A DNA stretch of 64,000 bases from Marinoscillum sp040218045 (GTDB taxonomy: Bacteria; Bacteroidota; Bacteroidia; Cytophagales; Cyclobacteriaceae): positions 62,001 to 126,000 of the forward strand of contig JAVJQA010000006.1 of NCBI GenBank assembly GCA_040218045.1, in the 5' to 3' direction. The notes beneath the pieces were generated by a model. The model saw only the letters and a list, made by a program, of their open reading frames with translations. It did not search any database and was not told where the DNA came from. How positions within the stretch are numbered: the stretch's first letter is position 1; each line of letters opens with the position of its first letter. A program made the translations under genes and the position numbers. This document shows, piece by piece, positions 43,033 to 50,381 of this stretch.

Positions 43033-43467
43033 TTATAGTTCCGACATGATAGAATGATATGCTTCCTTAGTGATGATCAAATGATCTTCAAGAGGAATGC
43101 GCAAGATTTCTCCGGCCTTCTGGAATTGATTTGTTAAAGCAATATCTGCGCGGCTTGGTCTAAGCGATCCTGATGGGTGATTATGTGCGATGATAATGCC
43201 GCTTGCTCGTCTCTTGAGAGCAATTGCGAATACGAGCCGCAAATCAACAACTGTTTCCGAAAAGCCACCTTTGGAAATGGAGGAAATAGACATTAGCCGC
43301 AATTGGCGATCAAGAAACATTGCTTTGGCTTCCTCAACAAGCTCGATCTGGGTGTCATCCCAACTCTTAATAAATAAGTCGTAAGCGTCCTTTGCACAGG
43401 TGATTTTAGGCCTGTCCTTTGCTCTGATTTTATTCTTATAAGTGAGCTTTACTTCTTCAATCTGCAT
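43033..43467 (-). CDS. radC: RadC-like JAB domain protein
   Basis: 144 residues, a short RadC with the metalloprotease-like motif HNHPSGSLRPSRAD (about residues 95-108) preceded by SKGGFSETVVDLRLVFAIAL. The N-terminal HhH part of chromosomal RadC is missing, as is usual for plasmid and island copies. The function is unsettled; they often accompany anti-restriction genes such as ardC. GAGGAG precedes the start by 7 bp. It converges with the antitoxin gene with 1 bp between. Confidence 0.88.
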   Translation of the reverse strand: MQIEEVKLTYKNKIRAKDRPKITCAKDAYDLFIKSWDDTQIELVEEAKAMFLDRQLRLMSISSISKGGFSETVVDLRLVFAIALKRRASGIIIAHNHPSGSLRPSRADIALTNQFQKAGEILRIPLEDHLIITKEAYHSIMSEL

Positions 43468-43504
43468 GTTCTATCTCCTCTAATACCACTTGTTTTGATT
43501 GTTT

Positions 43505-43672
43505 TTACTCTTCTTCAACATTGTAGATATCCCAGCTTCCGGTGCCTTCAATCTCGGTGAATTCACTACCGCAAAGACCTTCGGCTATTTGCTGGGCTTC
43601 TTCTTCTGAATTGGCTTTGATAGAGACCTTTAAGTAGGTGCACATTTCTGCTTTGGCGATATATGTTTTCAT
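43505..43672 (-). CDS. Small protein resembling DpnD/PcfM-type plasmid proteins
   Basis: 55 residues (MKTYIAKAEMCTYLKVSIKA, then NSEEEAQQIAEGL and GSWDIYNVEEE). The pattern of a short beta strand, an acidic helix and an ending strand is like the small DpnD/PcfM-type proteins of plasmids. AAAGGA lies 8 bp before the ATG and the gene fits tightly between ardC and radC on the same strand, both of which support it. Function unknown. Confidence 0.65.
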   Translation of the reverse strand: MKTYIAKAEMCTYLKVSIKANSEEEAQQIAEGLCGSEFTEIEGTGSWDIYNVEEE

Positions 43673-43686
43673 GGGGTAAATCCTTT

Positions 43687-44589
43687 CTAATCAGGGTTAA
43701 AATCGTTGAGAAATGACACGGCTTTTGCAGCCTTAGCCGAGGCTTTGAATATAAGTGTCTTGTCGTTTTTAAGGGCTCTCAGCCAACTTTTGATATAAAG
43801 GGCATGTCCTTTAGGTTGGGTCTGTCTAATGTTGTGTTGAGCGCATAAAAAGGCTGCGCCTAATTCGGCGATTAATTCTTCGAACGCATAGTTTTCCATG
43901 GGCATTTTATTCGGATCATCCTGACGATCAAGGCGCGGTTTTCCGCCCGTCCAGTGGGTTAATTCATGAAGTAGGATGGAATAGTAATTCTTGGTGGCGC
44001 TGGCCTCTTTCGTATCAAGAAAAAGCGCAGTATCAGGCATATTGATATAATCCCCGATTGGGCTGTAATAGGCTTGATCTTCGTCGCTTCTGATGTCTGC
44101 GCCAGTTCGCTTGCAAAACTCATCGATCAGGGTGAGGCGTTCTACATTGTCTTTTTCCGGTGTTTTGATCTGGTCAATATCTTCGTAGCCTTCGACTTGT
44201 GAGGCATTGAAAACAACATATTGACGCAGCATGGGGATTTTGACTTCTTCGCTTTCCCCTTTGTCGTTCTCGTTCCCCTTGATAAGGGTTTTGTAGAATA
44301 TGATTCGGGTGCCTTTTTCCCCTTTCTTGACCTTTCCTCCTGCTTGTTGCCATTGCTTGAAGCTTGCCCATTTATTGGAGGGCAGGGCTCTTGATTTCTG
44401 ATTGAACCAAAGCGACAAAATATTGATGCCCTGATATTGATTTTTGGTGACAGGGTTTAATGGAATGCCAAGTGCGGCGAGGTTGGCAAAAGGTGGTTGA
44501 TAATCCTTTAGATCAACCTGATCGAGTAGGGATATGATGTTATTGGTAATTTCCTGATGAATGTCGGCTCTATTTTGTGCGTAAGACAT
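43687..44589 (-). CDS. ardC: ArdC-like antirestriction protein (ssDNA-binding zincin)
   Basis: 300 residues from the ATG at 44589; the longer frame adds 16 residues without family similarity. N-terminal ArdC ssDNA-binding domain: PPFANLAALGIPLNPVTK, YQGINILSLWF, SNKWASFKQWQQAGG, KGEKGTRIIFYK, QYVVFNASQVEG. C-terminal metallopeptidase with HELTHW and a downstream Glu in AFEELIAELGAAFL. ArdC of IncW plasmids protects entering DNA against restriction. AAGGA lies upstream of the start. It lies 63 bp after ssb on the same strand. Confidence 0.9.
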   Translation of the reverse strand: MSYAQNRADIHQEITNNIISLLDQVDLKDYQPPFANLAALGIPLNPVTKNQYQGINILSLWFNQKSRALPSNKWASFKQWQQAGGKVKKGEKGTRIIFYKTLIKGNENDKGESEEVKIPMLRQYVVFNASQVEGYEDIDQIKTPEKDNVERLTLIDEFCKRTGADIRSDEDQAYYSPIGDYINMPDTALFLDTKEASATKNYYSILLHELTHWTGGKPRLDRQDDPNKMPMENYAFEELIAELGAAFLCAQHNIRQTQPKGHALYIKSWLRALKNDKTLIFKASAKAAKAVSFLNDFNPD

Positions 44590-44652
44590 TTTATAATCCT
44601 TCTTAAAAAATCGGGGAAGGCATTGAGCCTTCCCCATAATGCTGGAAAGTGA

Positions 44653-45072
44653 TTAGGGTGATGGCGTGGAAGCCGCATCGCTGGTGACTGGCTCTGCTTT
44701 TTCCTTCTTCAAAACGACTTTGTAGGCAAAGAGCGTGGAGGCCGTTTGCTTGTAACCTTCGGCGGTATCAAATGACTGGGTATTGTCTTCACCTTTGAGA
44801 TAAATCCAGTCGCCCTTCTTTAGACTCTTGGCGGTCTCGAAGGCCTCCTTCAGGTTCTGAGAAACAAGGGCGTTGAAGTAGTTTGTGGTTGTTTGAACTT
44901 CATTATTTGCATCCAGATATTGCTTGTTTGTAGCAATGCGGATCTTGATGAATTTACCCTCTGCAATCTCCTCAGCATCCTTTACAAGATGCCCTGATTT
45001 CATGCTGACATTGGTATCTGCAAAGAGGTTTTGCGTTTCTACTGGTTGTGGTTGGTTGGTTTGGTCTGACAT
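44653..45072 (-). CDS. Single-stranded DNA-binding-like protein (OB fold)
   Basis: 139 residues with an OB-fold pattern close to SSB: GHLVKDAEEIAEGKFIKIRI, TNYFNALVSQNLKEAF, KKGDWIYLKGE, TASTLFAYKVVLK, and a flexible end (TSDAASTPSP) lacking the DDDIPF tip. Mobile elements often carry their own ssb-like gene in the region that enters first during transfer, together with ardC. AAAGGAG precedes the start by 6 bp. An unusual structured leader lies upstream. Confidence 0.75.
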   Translation of the reverse strand: MSDQTNQPQPVETQNLFADTNVSMKSGHLVKDAEEIAEGKFIKIRIATNKQYLDANNEVQTTTNYFNALVSQNLKEAFETAKSLKKGDWIYLKGEDNTQSFDTAEGYKQTASTLFAYKVVLKKEKAEPVTSDAASTPSP

Positions 45073-45095
45073 TTTTTTCTCCTTTCATGTCAATT

Positions 45096-45135
45096 AAAAA
45101 AGCTTTGTAAAAGCGGTATGGGGTTCGCCATACCG
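45096..45135 (-). promoter_or_regulatory. Hairpin leader of the ssb gene
   Basis: An 8-bp perfect stem (CGGTATGG at 45114-45121, CCATACCG at 45128-45135) with loop GGTTCG; on the minus strand it is followed by a second small hairpin (GCTTT-TAC-AAAGC) and six T, about 25 bp before the ssb start. It may be an attenuator. Confidence 0.5.
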
Positions 45136-45166
45136 TCTGCCACGCGGCGAGTCGGGAGGTGAGCAA

Positions 45167-45270
45167 GACGCAAGGTCATTTAAAAACCACATGGGGGATC
45201 ACCCACTTTGCACAAATGCAATGCGGAAAAGTGGGGAATGGTTTTCAATGCCGAAGGAGCACCTTGCGTT
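45167..45270. repeat. Nested inverted repeat of about 104 bp upstream of ssb-ardC
   Basis: Three paired arms about one centre: GACGCAAGGT (45167-45176) with ACCTTGCGTT (45261-45270), AAAACCA (45183-45189) with TGGTTTT (45239-45245), CCCACTTT (45202-45209) with AAAGTGGG (45228-45235), with TTGCA-CAAA-TGCAA at the top. The piece is non-coding. It could be a single-strand promoter of the Frpo/ssi kind, part of an origin of transfer, or a structured RNA. Confidence 0.6.
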
Positions 45271-45302
45271 GCGCGAGGGGGAACACCCTAAAGCCAATCT
45301 TT

Positions 45303-45617
45303 TTAAGTTGCCCTGGAGTCCTGAATACTTTTTGAGGCTAAAGAGATCATATCGACAATATTAAGTTGCCGATTGCTAAGGAGGTGATTGAGAATATAGT
45401 CGGCGTATATCTCAAGGGCTTGGTGCCAATTAATAAAATGTTCTCCTGATAAATCCTCGATTTTATCAAAGACCCGTGCGGCATCAGAACAGATCGTCCA
45501 GATACTATCCTGGGAAAACTGATCGAGAGTTGCCGTAATGCGTTTTACTTTGTCCGGGTTTCCATGGATATGTGCAGACAACTTTGCTACAATCTCGCCA
45601 AAATACAGGGTGTTCAT
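45303..45617 (-). CDS. Unknown small helical protein
   Basis: 104 residues, probably all helical, no signal peptide (MNTLYFGEIVAKLSAHIHGN, then WHQALEIYADYILNHLL). No family recognised. AAAGGA lies about 11 bp before the start. It is the first gene of the leftward ardC-ssb group and divergent from the Xre regulator, with two copies of that region's 18-bp palindrome between them. Confidence 0.55.
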   Translation of the reverse strand: MNTLYFGEIVAKLSAHIHGNPDKVKRITATLDQFSQDSIWTICSDAARVFDKIEDLSGEHFINWHQALEIYADYILNHLLSNRQLNIVDMISLASKSIQDSRAT

Positions 45618-45782
45618 TTAAATAAGTCCTTTCTTTTCATTCGTGTTTGATACGCTCACACCTAGGATTTGATTCCTATGTCTTTTTGAGCAAGTAGGGT
45701 TCTTAAAAGGGATAAATGAACGGGTCAAGAAAAAAGGAATTTATTCTTACAATGGTATTCGGTTAAAAAAACTCTTGCCAAA

Positions 45783-45827
45783 TGAGGCTTTTGAGCCTCA
45801 TAGCGTATATGTGGCTTGCGTGCCGTA
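45783..45827. promoter_or_regulatory. Two 18-bp palindromes upstream of the Xre gene
   Basis: TGAGGC-TTTTGA-GCCTCA at 45783-45800 (perfect) and TGTGGC-TTGCGT-GCCGTA at 45810-45827. Both fit TGWGGC-N6-GCCWCA, the form found twice more after the Xre gene. They lie in the gap between divergent genes. Confidence 0.7.
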
Positions 45828-45860
45828 AGATCATTTTGCCGTGCGATGTTCTTTCGGCTT

Positions 45861-46091
45861 ATGAAAGACATCTCCGGTGAAGAACGTATTAAGAAAATTG
45901 GTGCTAAAATCAAAAAGCTTCGGGCTGACAAAGGTTATTCCAGCTATGAAGATTTTGCATTCAAAAAAGGCTTCGACCGGAAACAAATGTGGCGTGTAGA
46001 GCAGGGACAGAACCTGAAACTTACAAGCCTCATTGCCATTCTTGATGCTTTGGAAACCCCGTTAAGCGAATTTTTCAGAGATATAGAATAA
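45861..46091 (+). CDS. Xre-type HTH regulator
   Basis: 76 residues from the ATG at 45861 (MKDISGEERIKKIG); the upstream-extended frame runs through the operator region and is not likely. Helix-turn-helix at about 15-65: KIKKLRADKGYSSYEDFAFK, DRKQMWRVEQGQNLKLTSLIA, ILDALETPLSEFF. Four matching palindromes flank the gene, so it probably represses itself and its neighbours. Confidence 0.85.
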   Translation: MKDISGEERIKKIGAKIKKLRADKGYSSYEDFAFKKGFDRKQMWRVEQGQNLKLTSLIAILDALETPLSEFFRDIE

Positions 46092-46140
46092 TCCTTACCC
46101 AACAACTCATTATCAATACTTTCTATTAGGGAAAATCTTA

Positions 46141-46199
46141 TGAGGCACGAATGCCACATTTATAGATAATTTTGCATAAATTGTGGCTTGTATGCCACA
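46141..46199. promoter_or_regulatory. Two further 18-bp palindromes after the Xre gene
   Basis: TGAGGC-ACGAAT-GCCACA at 46141-46158 and TGTGGC-TTGTAT-GCCACA at 46182-46199 (perfect arms), 41 bp apart. An overlapping palindrome TATGCC-ACAT-GGCATA follows at 46191-46206. They lie upstream of the secreted-protein gene at 46320. Confidence 0.7.
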
Positions 46200-46319
46200 T
46201 GGCATATCCATAAAACACACGAGAGCATGATTATTAACGCCTTAAGACTCTTGGGGAATTATTCTTGCAAAGAAGAGTCAATAAATGATATAAAAGGGTG
46301 CTTGACAAGGAATAGGTAC

Positions 46320-46865
46320 ATGAAAAAAGCATCGCTACTCACCACAGGATTTCTCGCCGCAGCATTAATTTTTGCTGCCAACGACGATGCTCGTGGACAG
46401 GGTAACACTCTTGCTTTTAATGAGAATTCCGGTGCGAAAACTGAAACAAAAATGAATAATGTGCCATTCATAGCAGAGGGCACTTCTGGTCAAGCCAGAG
46501 ATCTTTCAGCACTCAGTTCATCTATTGTTCTTTACATTTCTGGTGGTCAAGACCCCAAGTATTCGGCAGAAGACTATGCCAAAATGTTTCGAGTGATGTT
46601 CAATGATCCGAATAGAACGGATTACCCATCAAACATATATGTGCGTTTTGAAGAAAGCGGTGAGGCTAGACAGACAGCTGTTAAAGCTTATGTGGGCCGT
46701 AAATCTTTCGATAAAAATGGAGGGGAATATGAAAGTGGAGATGGTGTGTTCACACCAGCCGAAGTTTTATCCTTCATTCCTCAAATCACTGAACAAAATG
46801 CAAAGGCAAATGGTCTGGCACTATTGCAACCTGCATCAACTTCCAAAAAAGTTGCCTTAAACTAG
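46320..46865 (+). CDS. Secreted protein of unknown function
   Basis: 181 residues from the ATG at 46320, which gives a signal peptide (MKKASLLTTGFLAAALIFAA); AAGGA stands 9 bp upstream. Earlier in-frame starts back to 46188 run through the palindromes. The mature protein is predicted mixed alpha/beta (SSIVLYISGGQDPKYSAEDY, SNIYVRFEESGEARQTAVKAYVG). No family recognised. It follows two copies of the Xre-type palindrome, so it is probably controlled by the Xre protein. It overlaps the convergent gene by 9 bp. Confidence 0.65.
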   Translation: MKKASLLTTGFLAAALIFAANDDARGQGNTLAFNENSGAKTETKMNNVPFIAEGTSGQARDLSALSSSIVLYISGGQDPKYSAEDYAKMFRVMFNDPNRTDYPSNIYVRFEESGEARQTAVKAYVGRKSFDKNGGEYESGDGVFTPAEVLSFIPQITEQNAKANGLALLQPASTSKKVALN

Positions 46866-47768
46866 AAATCCTAGACTAGTCGGAACAGATTTTATCTGAG
46901 AGATTTCTTGCTTTATTTCAACATCACTCTTCAAAGCAATCTGGGCTGCTTCATTGAAGGGGTCCTTTATGCTAACAGATGTTTCTGCGAATAGGTCAAT
47001 ATCTACTTCTGCCGCAAATGATTTGGTTTGTCTTTGACCACCGTCCGACACCTCCGAAAAGGTTTCTCCAAATGGGTCTGAGGACTGCTGACTGTTCATT
47101 TCATTTACTGCAAACGAGTCTATTTCGCTTTCAGTGACCTTATTATCCACATTCTGAAGTTCAGAAGTATCTTCAAGTGTTGGCTCATAAATTTCATCCA
47201 AAGAACCCATATTCCGTTCAAGTTCTTCAATGTTGGCGATTTTATCGAGAGCAGACTGTTTCTGTTCTTCTGAGCTAACATCACTATCTAAGATTTTCTG
47301 ACCTGAAGCCTTTACGAATTCGATATCATTCTTCTCATCTTGGCGATGCTTAAAGAATTGTTCTTTACCAGCGGCCATAATGTCTTCACGGGATTTCAGA
47401 ATATCGGTATCATAACCATCATTACCCAATAGAATGATTAATTGGTCAATATCCCCGCTTTCATAGGCACTCTTATACTCTTTGGCCTTATTGAAGGAGT
47501 TTTGAGCATTTGTTGTTGCCTTGTCCATTGCTCCGAGCAGATTTTCTACATCAGCTGGCGTATTGAGACTTGCCTTTAATAGGTCTTCAAAGAATTTCTT
47601 TTCCTGATTTTTTTTGGAATTTGGATCATTCTCAGCTTCTGAGTTGGCGGCACTACCCTTTGCAACCACACCCACATCGGCGGCCTTACCGGCCAATGTA
47701 TAGTTAAATGCGATTTGTTCTTTGTGTTGTGCGTCTTCGTGCACTTTATTGACGTCTTCGTCGGACAT
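46857..47768 (-). CDS. Unknown acidic helical protein
   Basis: 303 residues from the ATG at 47768; a start five codons earlier (47783) is possible. Strongly acidic, helical and coiled-coil-like (KNQEKKFFEDLLKASLNTP, IANIEELERNMGSLDE), ending in a less ordered tail with repeated DPF (SSDPFGETF, IKDPFNEAA). No signal peptide, no membrane helix. No family recognised. It belongs to the element's private gene set. Confidence 0.6.
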   Translation of the reverse strand: MSDEDVNKVHEDAQHKEQIAFNYTLAGKAADVGVVAKGSAANSEAENDPNSKKNQEKKFFEDLLKASLNTPADVENLLGAMDKATTNAQNSFNKAKEYKSAYESGDIDQLIILLGNDGYDTDILKSREDIMAAGKEQFFKHRQDEKNDIEFVKASGQKILDSDVSSEEQKQSALDKIANIEELERNMGSLDEIYEPTLEDTSELQNVDNKVTESEIDSFAVNEMNSQQSSDPFGETFSEVSDGGQRQTKSFAAEVDIDLFAETSVSIKDPFNEAAQIALKSDVEIKQEISQIKSVPTSLGFLV

Positions 47769-47993
47769 TATTTTTCCCCTCATATCCCAATCGACACATA
47801 CATTCTGACAGATAATGATGAAACTGAGGTAAATTATGACAAGCCTTTAAGCTAAATTTTATGGGTTTTTAAGGGTTTGTTAAGGAATTGAAGGAGGAGG
47901 CTTTGATTCGGTTAGAAAAGGGATTTACGGGGAACCACACCGATTCCGTTAGGAATAAATCGATAAATAAACTAGAAAAACCAATATTTTTTC

Positions 47994-48031
47994 TATCTTT
48001 GCAGTCCTTTTTACGTAAAGTTTGTAAAAAG
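47994..48031 (+). promoter_or_regulatory. Candidate Bacteroidota promoter with downstream inverted repeat
   Basis: TATCTTTGC at 47994-48002 matches the -7 element TAnnTTTG; the -33 TTTG is not clear. CTTTTTAC (48007-48014) and GTAAAAAG (48024-48031) form an inverted repeat at the likely start of transcription. The rest of the gap 47784-48124 is A/T-rich and holds no gene. Confidence 0.45.
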
Positions 48032-48124
48032 AATTTAAAAATTTGGATTTAATCAAAGTTTTACTTGTGGGATATCCTAGTTTGTACTACTTTGAATTTT
48101 AATCATCATTAAGACGATCAGGAA

Positions 48125-48361
48125 ATGACAGAGAAAACTTCAAAACAAGTTGAACTCGACTTCAACAAATCTATTGAAGATTTAGGAGAGAATCGTGTGT
48201 TCTTTCTTCTAAATCCAAAAACTGTGTCCAGTACAAGTCCGACCGATCACAAAGATCAAATGACCCGCTTCCTGAATATAATGACTGACACGAAAGACAC
48301 TTACGAAGACACTGAAAAAACCAAGCACAGGTTCACAGTTGTTTCAGAGCCTGGTCTATAG
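48125..48361 (+). CDS. Small unknown protein before the ImmA-like gene
   Basis: 78 residues, no signal peptide (MTEKTSKQVELDFNKSIEDL). Contains NRVFFLLNPKTVSSTSPTDHKDQ. No family recognised. It lies 34 bp before the degenerate ImmA/IrrE-like gene and appears to open a short plus-strand operon that runs to 49996. Confidence 0.5.
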   Translation: MTEKTSKQVELDFNKSIEDLGENRVFFLLNPKTVSSTSPTDHKDQMTRFLNIMTDTKDTYEDTEKTKHRFTVVSEPGL

Positions 48362-48395
48362 GCTAATTCTTTATCACCGTCTGATATCCTAGTAC

Positions 48396-49250
48396 ATGAT
48401 TCCTAGTGAGTTTCATCTCTTTTATCGTTTGTTAAACGATTTAAGGAAGAGTTTATACCTAAACGATTATTACGTTAACAAAGAATTTCGATCTGAGAAT
48501 AGTGCCTCTCTTACCTTCTCCAGATTGAACTATGTGGATATTACTCCGGGCTTCACTCAACAGGTTCTAAACTACTTGCATGCTATAACAGGCAAAAAAG
48601 TGGCGATCAAATTTGATGAGATTGTTGACGATAAGGTTCAGGATGTCTCTGGTGCAGTGGGTGCATTTGAGCAAAGGACGGAATACAAGCTTTATCTCAA
48701 TCATGACGCTAATCCTTGCTACAAGAGGTTTGCCTATTGTAAAGAACTCTGTCAAATATTCATTTATGAGATATATGAAGCAATTTGTGATGAGTCCAAC
48801 CCTAATCGTGAAGACATATTAGAAGCCATTGGTGCAAAGTCGAATCTCGGAACAGATATTAAACCCGAAATAGAGAAATTAGTAACTAGCCCGGTATTTA
48901 AAAACTTTCATGACTTCTTTGGAAACGGAGATAGAAAGATCAGTGGCTTACAAAGTTTTACTGCCGCTGACTATGCTTCTGATTTTTCCAACTTCAAGGA
49001 TGACCATTACACACTAAACCCAGAGGCGCATGCAGTAGCATTTGCTGTTGAATTGCTTATTCTTCCTTCTGATTGGATTAAATATAAAGATGGAACAATC
49101 ACAAGAAAGAAGACTTTAACAGATTGGGATTTTGCGAATGTCCTAAAAGTTCCAGAATTAGTTGTGACTAATTACCTCAATTACGACCTTCACTACTTGT
49201 GCATCGACAATTATATCTCTGCTAAAGACGATTATTTGTCTCTTGGTTAA
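48396..49250 (+). CDS. ImmA/IrrE-like protein with lost zinc site
   Basis: 284 residues. The layout agrees with ImmA/IrrE metallopeptidases: after an N-terminal part, a strand YKLYLNHDAN, the helix RFAYCKELCQIFIYE where the family has RFTLAHELGHxxL, and the AHAVAFAVELLILPSDW helix corresponding to the family's xxAxxFAxxLLxP. The zinc motif HExxH is replaced by KELCQ, so it should not be an active peptidase. ImmA proteins cleave or bind Xre repressors; this one may be a sensor or a binding partner. Placed before the triple-HTH gene. Confidence 0.6.
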   Translation: MIPSEFHLFYRLLNDLRKSLYLNDYYVNKEFRSENSASLTFSRLNYVDITPGFTQQVLNYLHAITGKKVAIKFDEIVDDKVQDVSGAVGAFEQRTEYKLYLNHDANPCYKRFAYCKELCQIFIYEIYEAICDESNPNREDILEAIGAKSNLGTDIKPEIEKLVTSPVFKNFHDFFGNGDRKISGLQSFTAADYASDFSNFKDDHYTLNPEAHAVAFAVELLILPSDWIKYKDGTITRKKTLTDWDFANVLKVPELVVTNYLNYDLHYLCIDNYISAKDDYLSLG

Positions 49251-49306
49251 TCTCCTATATTAAATGTAATTGATCACCTTCTGGCTGATTTGGTATTATT
49301 CATTTG

Positions 49307-49996
49307 ATGCCCAGAAAGCCTTTGATCACTGATATAGACCTCAACCGTACACCCAAGGCACTTACAAAGCTTGTGGAGGAGCAAAAACGTACGGACATTG
49401 GAGCGCGTACACTTGTGAAATACGGCAACCTCCCTGGCTCACTAACAGAAAGCCGTATTTACAATATCTTTTCCGGTCTTGTTAAATATCCTTCAAAGCA
49501 AGAATATGAGGCTTTACTGAATGCATATGCCAAATTCCCATCACGCAACCGGATACCTCTCTCGGCTCAAAAGATCAATCAACTAAAAACACAGATTGAA
49601 GAAAAGCGAATTCCAAAAGCAACCATTGCTAAGTCATTGCCACGCTATTTGAATTTTAATGTCAGCATCCTCAATCAATGGCTTAAGCGAAACACAAAGA
49701 CTGCTGATGAACAAACCTACAAAGCTGTTCTGGACTTCATTAATGCTTATGAGCCTCCAAGGAAGGTAAGCATTGCGACATCAGACAACTCTCGAATGAC
49801 TGAGATTACTCCGATTTTTCTACAAAAGCTTGAAGCTGAAATTAAAAGAACCAATGTACAGCCCCATATGCTTCTTCGGATTACCCGGATCGAAGGTGTC
49901 AATGCTGCAATGATCAATGATTGGCGCAAGGGAAAAAGATCGAAAGCCAAAGCAGAAAAGCTCGATGCAGTCCTCCAAGCATATTCCAAATTGTGA
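49307..49996 (+). CDS. Protein of three tandem HTH-like repeats
   Basis: 229 residues from the ATG at 49307 (a TTG lies one codon before). Three repeats of about 60-65 residues share a pattern: LTKLVEEQKRTDIGARTLVK with IYNIFSG and YEALLNAYAKF; INQLKTQIEEKRIPKATIAK with LNQWLKRN and YKAVLDFINAY; LQKLEAEIKRTNVQPHMLLR with INDWRKGKR and LDAVLQAYSKL. Each looks like a lambda/Xre-type helix-turn-helix. A protein with three in a row could bind a long or repeated operator. No family recognised. Confidence 0.6.
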   Translation: MPRKPLITDIDLNRTPKALTKLVEEQKRTDIGARTLVKYGNLPGSLTESRIYNIFSGLVKYPSKQEYEALLNAYAKFPSRNRIPLSAQKINQLKTQIEEKRIPKATIAKSLPRYLNFNVSILNQWLKRNTKTADEQTYKAVLDFINAYEPPRKVSIATSDNSRMTEITPIFLQKLEAEIKRTNVQPHMLLRITRIEGVNAAMINDWRKGKRSKAKAEKLDAVLQAYSKL

Positions 49997-50011
49997 ATGG
50001 GTGAAAAAGAA

Positions 50012-50302
50012 TTAATTCAAATCACTAGGGCTTGGAACATCTCCTTCTTCCAGATATCGTTTGACAGCTAAATCAACACTATCCTTATTCATTTGACCCT
50101 GGTAAGCAATCGCAATGCCTTCCCATTTCCAATCATTGAAACCTTCACTTAAGACGAATCTGTCTTCATTAGGGTCTTCATAGTCAAGATACTTGATTTT
50201 AAGATTGTGCTCATCTTTATAAACGTAAGGCTTATAATCATCACATGCCATTGTAAAAGCGGCAATCAATCCTCCTCCAATCAATGCTTTCCATGAAGTC
50301 AT
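50012..50302 (-). CDS. Small lipoprotein
   Basis: 96 residues with a lipobox-like FTMAC (Cys at about 20) followed by DDYKPYVYKDEHNLK. Possible surface or periplasmic protein. Small lipoproteins of conjugative elements sometimes act in entry exclusion, but nothing here proves that. Divergent from the 2TM-beta protein gene by 79 bp. Confidence 0.6.
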   Translation of the reverse strand: MTSWKALIGGGLIAAFTMACDDYKPYVYKDEHNLKIKYLDYEDPNEDRFVLSEGFNDWKWEGIAIAYQGQMNKDSVDLAVKRYLEEGDVPSPSDLN

Positions 50303-50381
50303 AGCTGAATACTCCGTGCTTTGTTATCTTTTGTAATATATTTATGTAAAGAAAATGCGTGTCTAAGTCAAGATAAATGTT

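Noticed and set aside
45725..45931. Minus-strand frame of 68 codons across the Xre gene start
   Set aside because: It runs through the palindromes and lies antisense to the Xre coding start.
46188..46319. N-terminal extension of the secreted protein
   Set aside because: It starts inside the last palindrome and would bury the signal peptide; the ATG at 46320 has its own ribosome-binding site.
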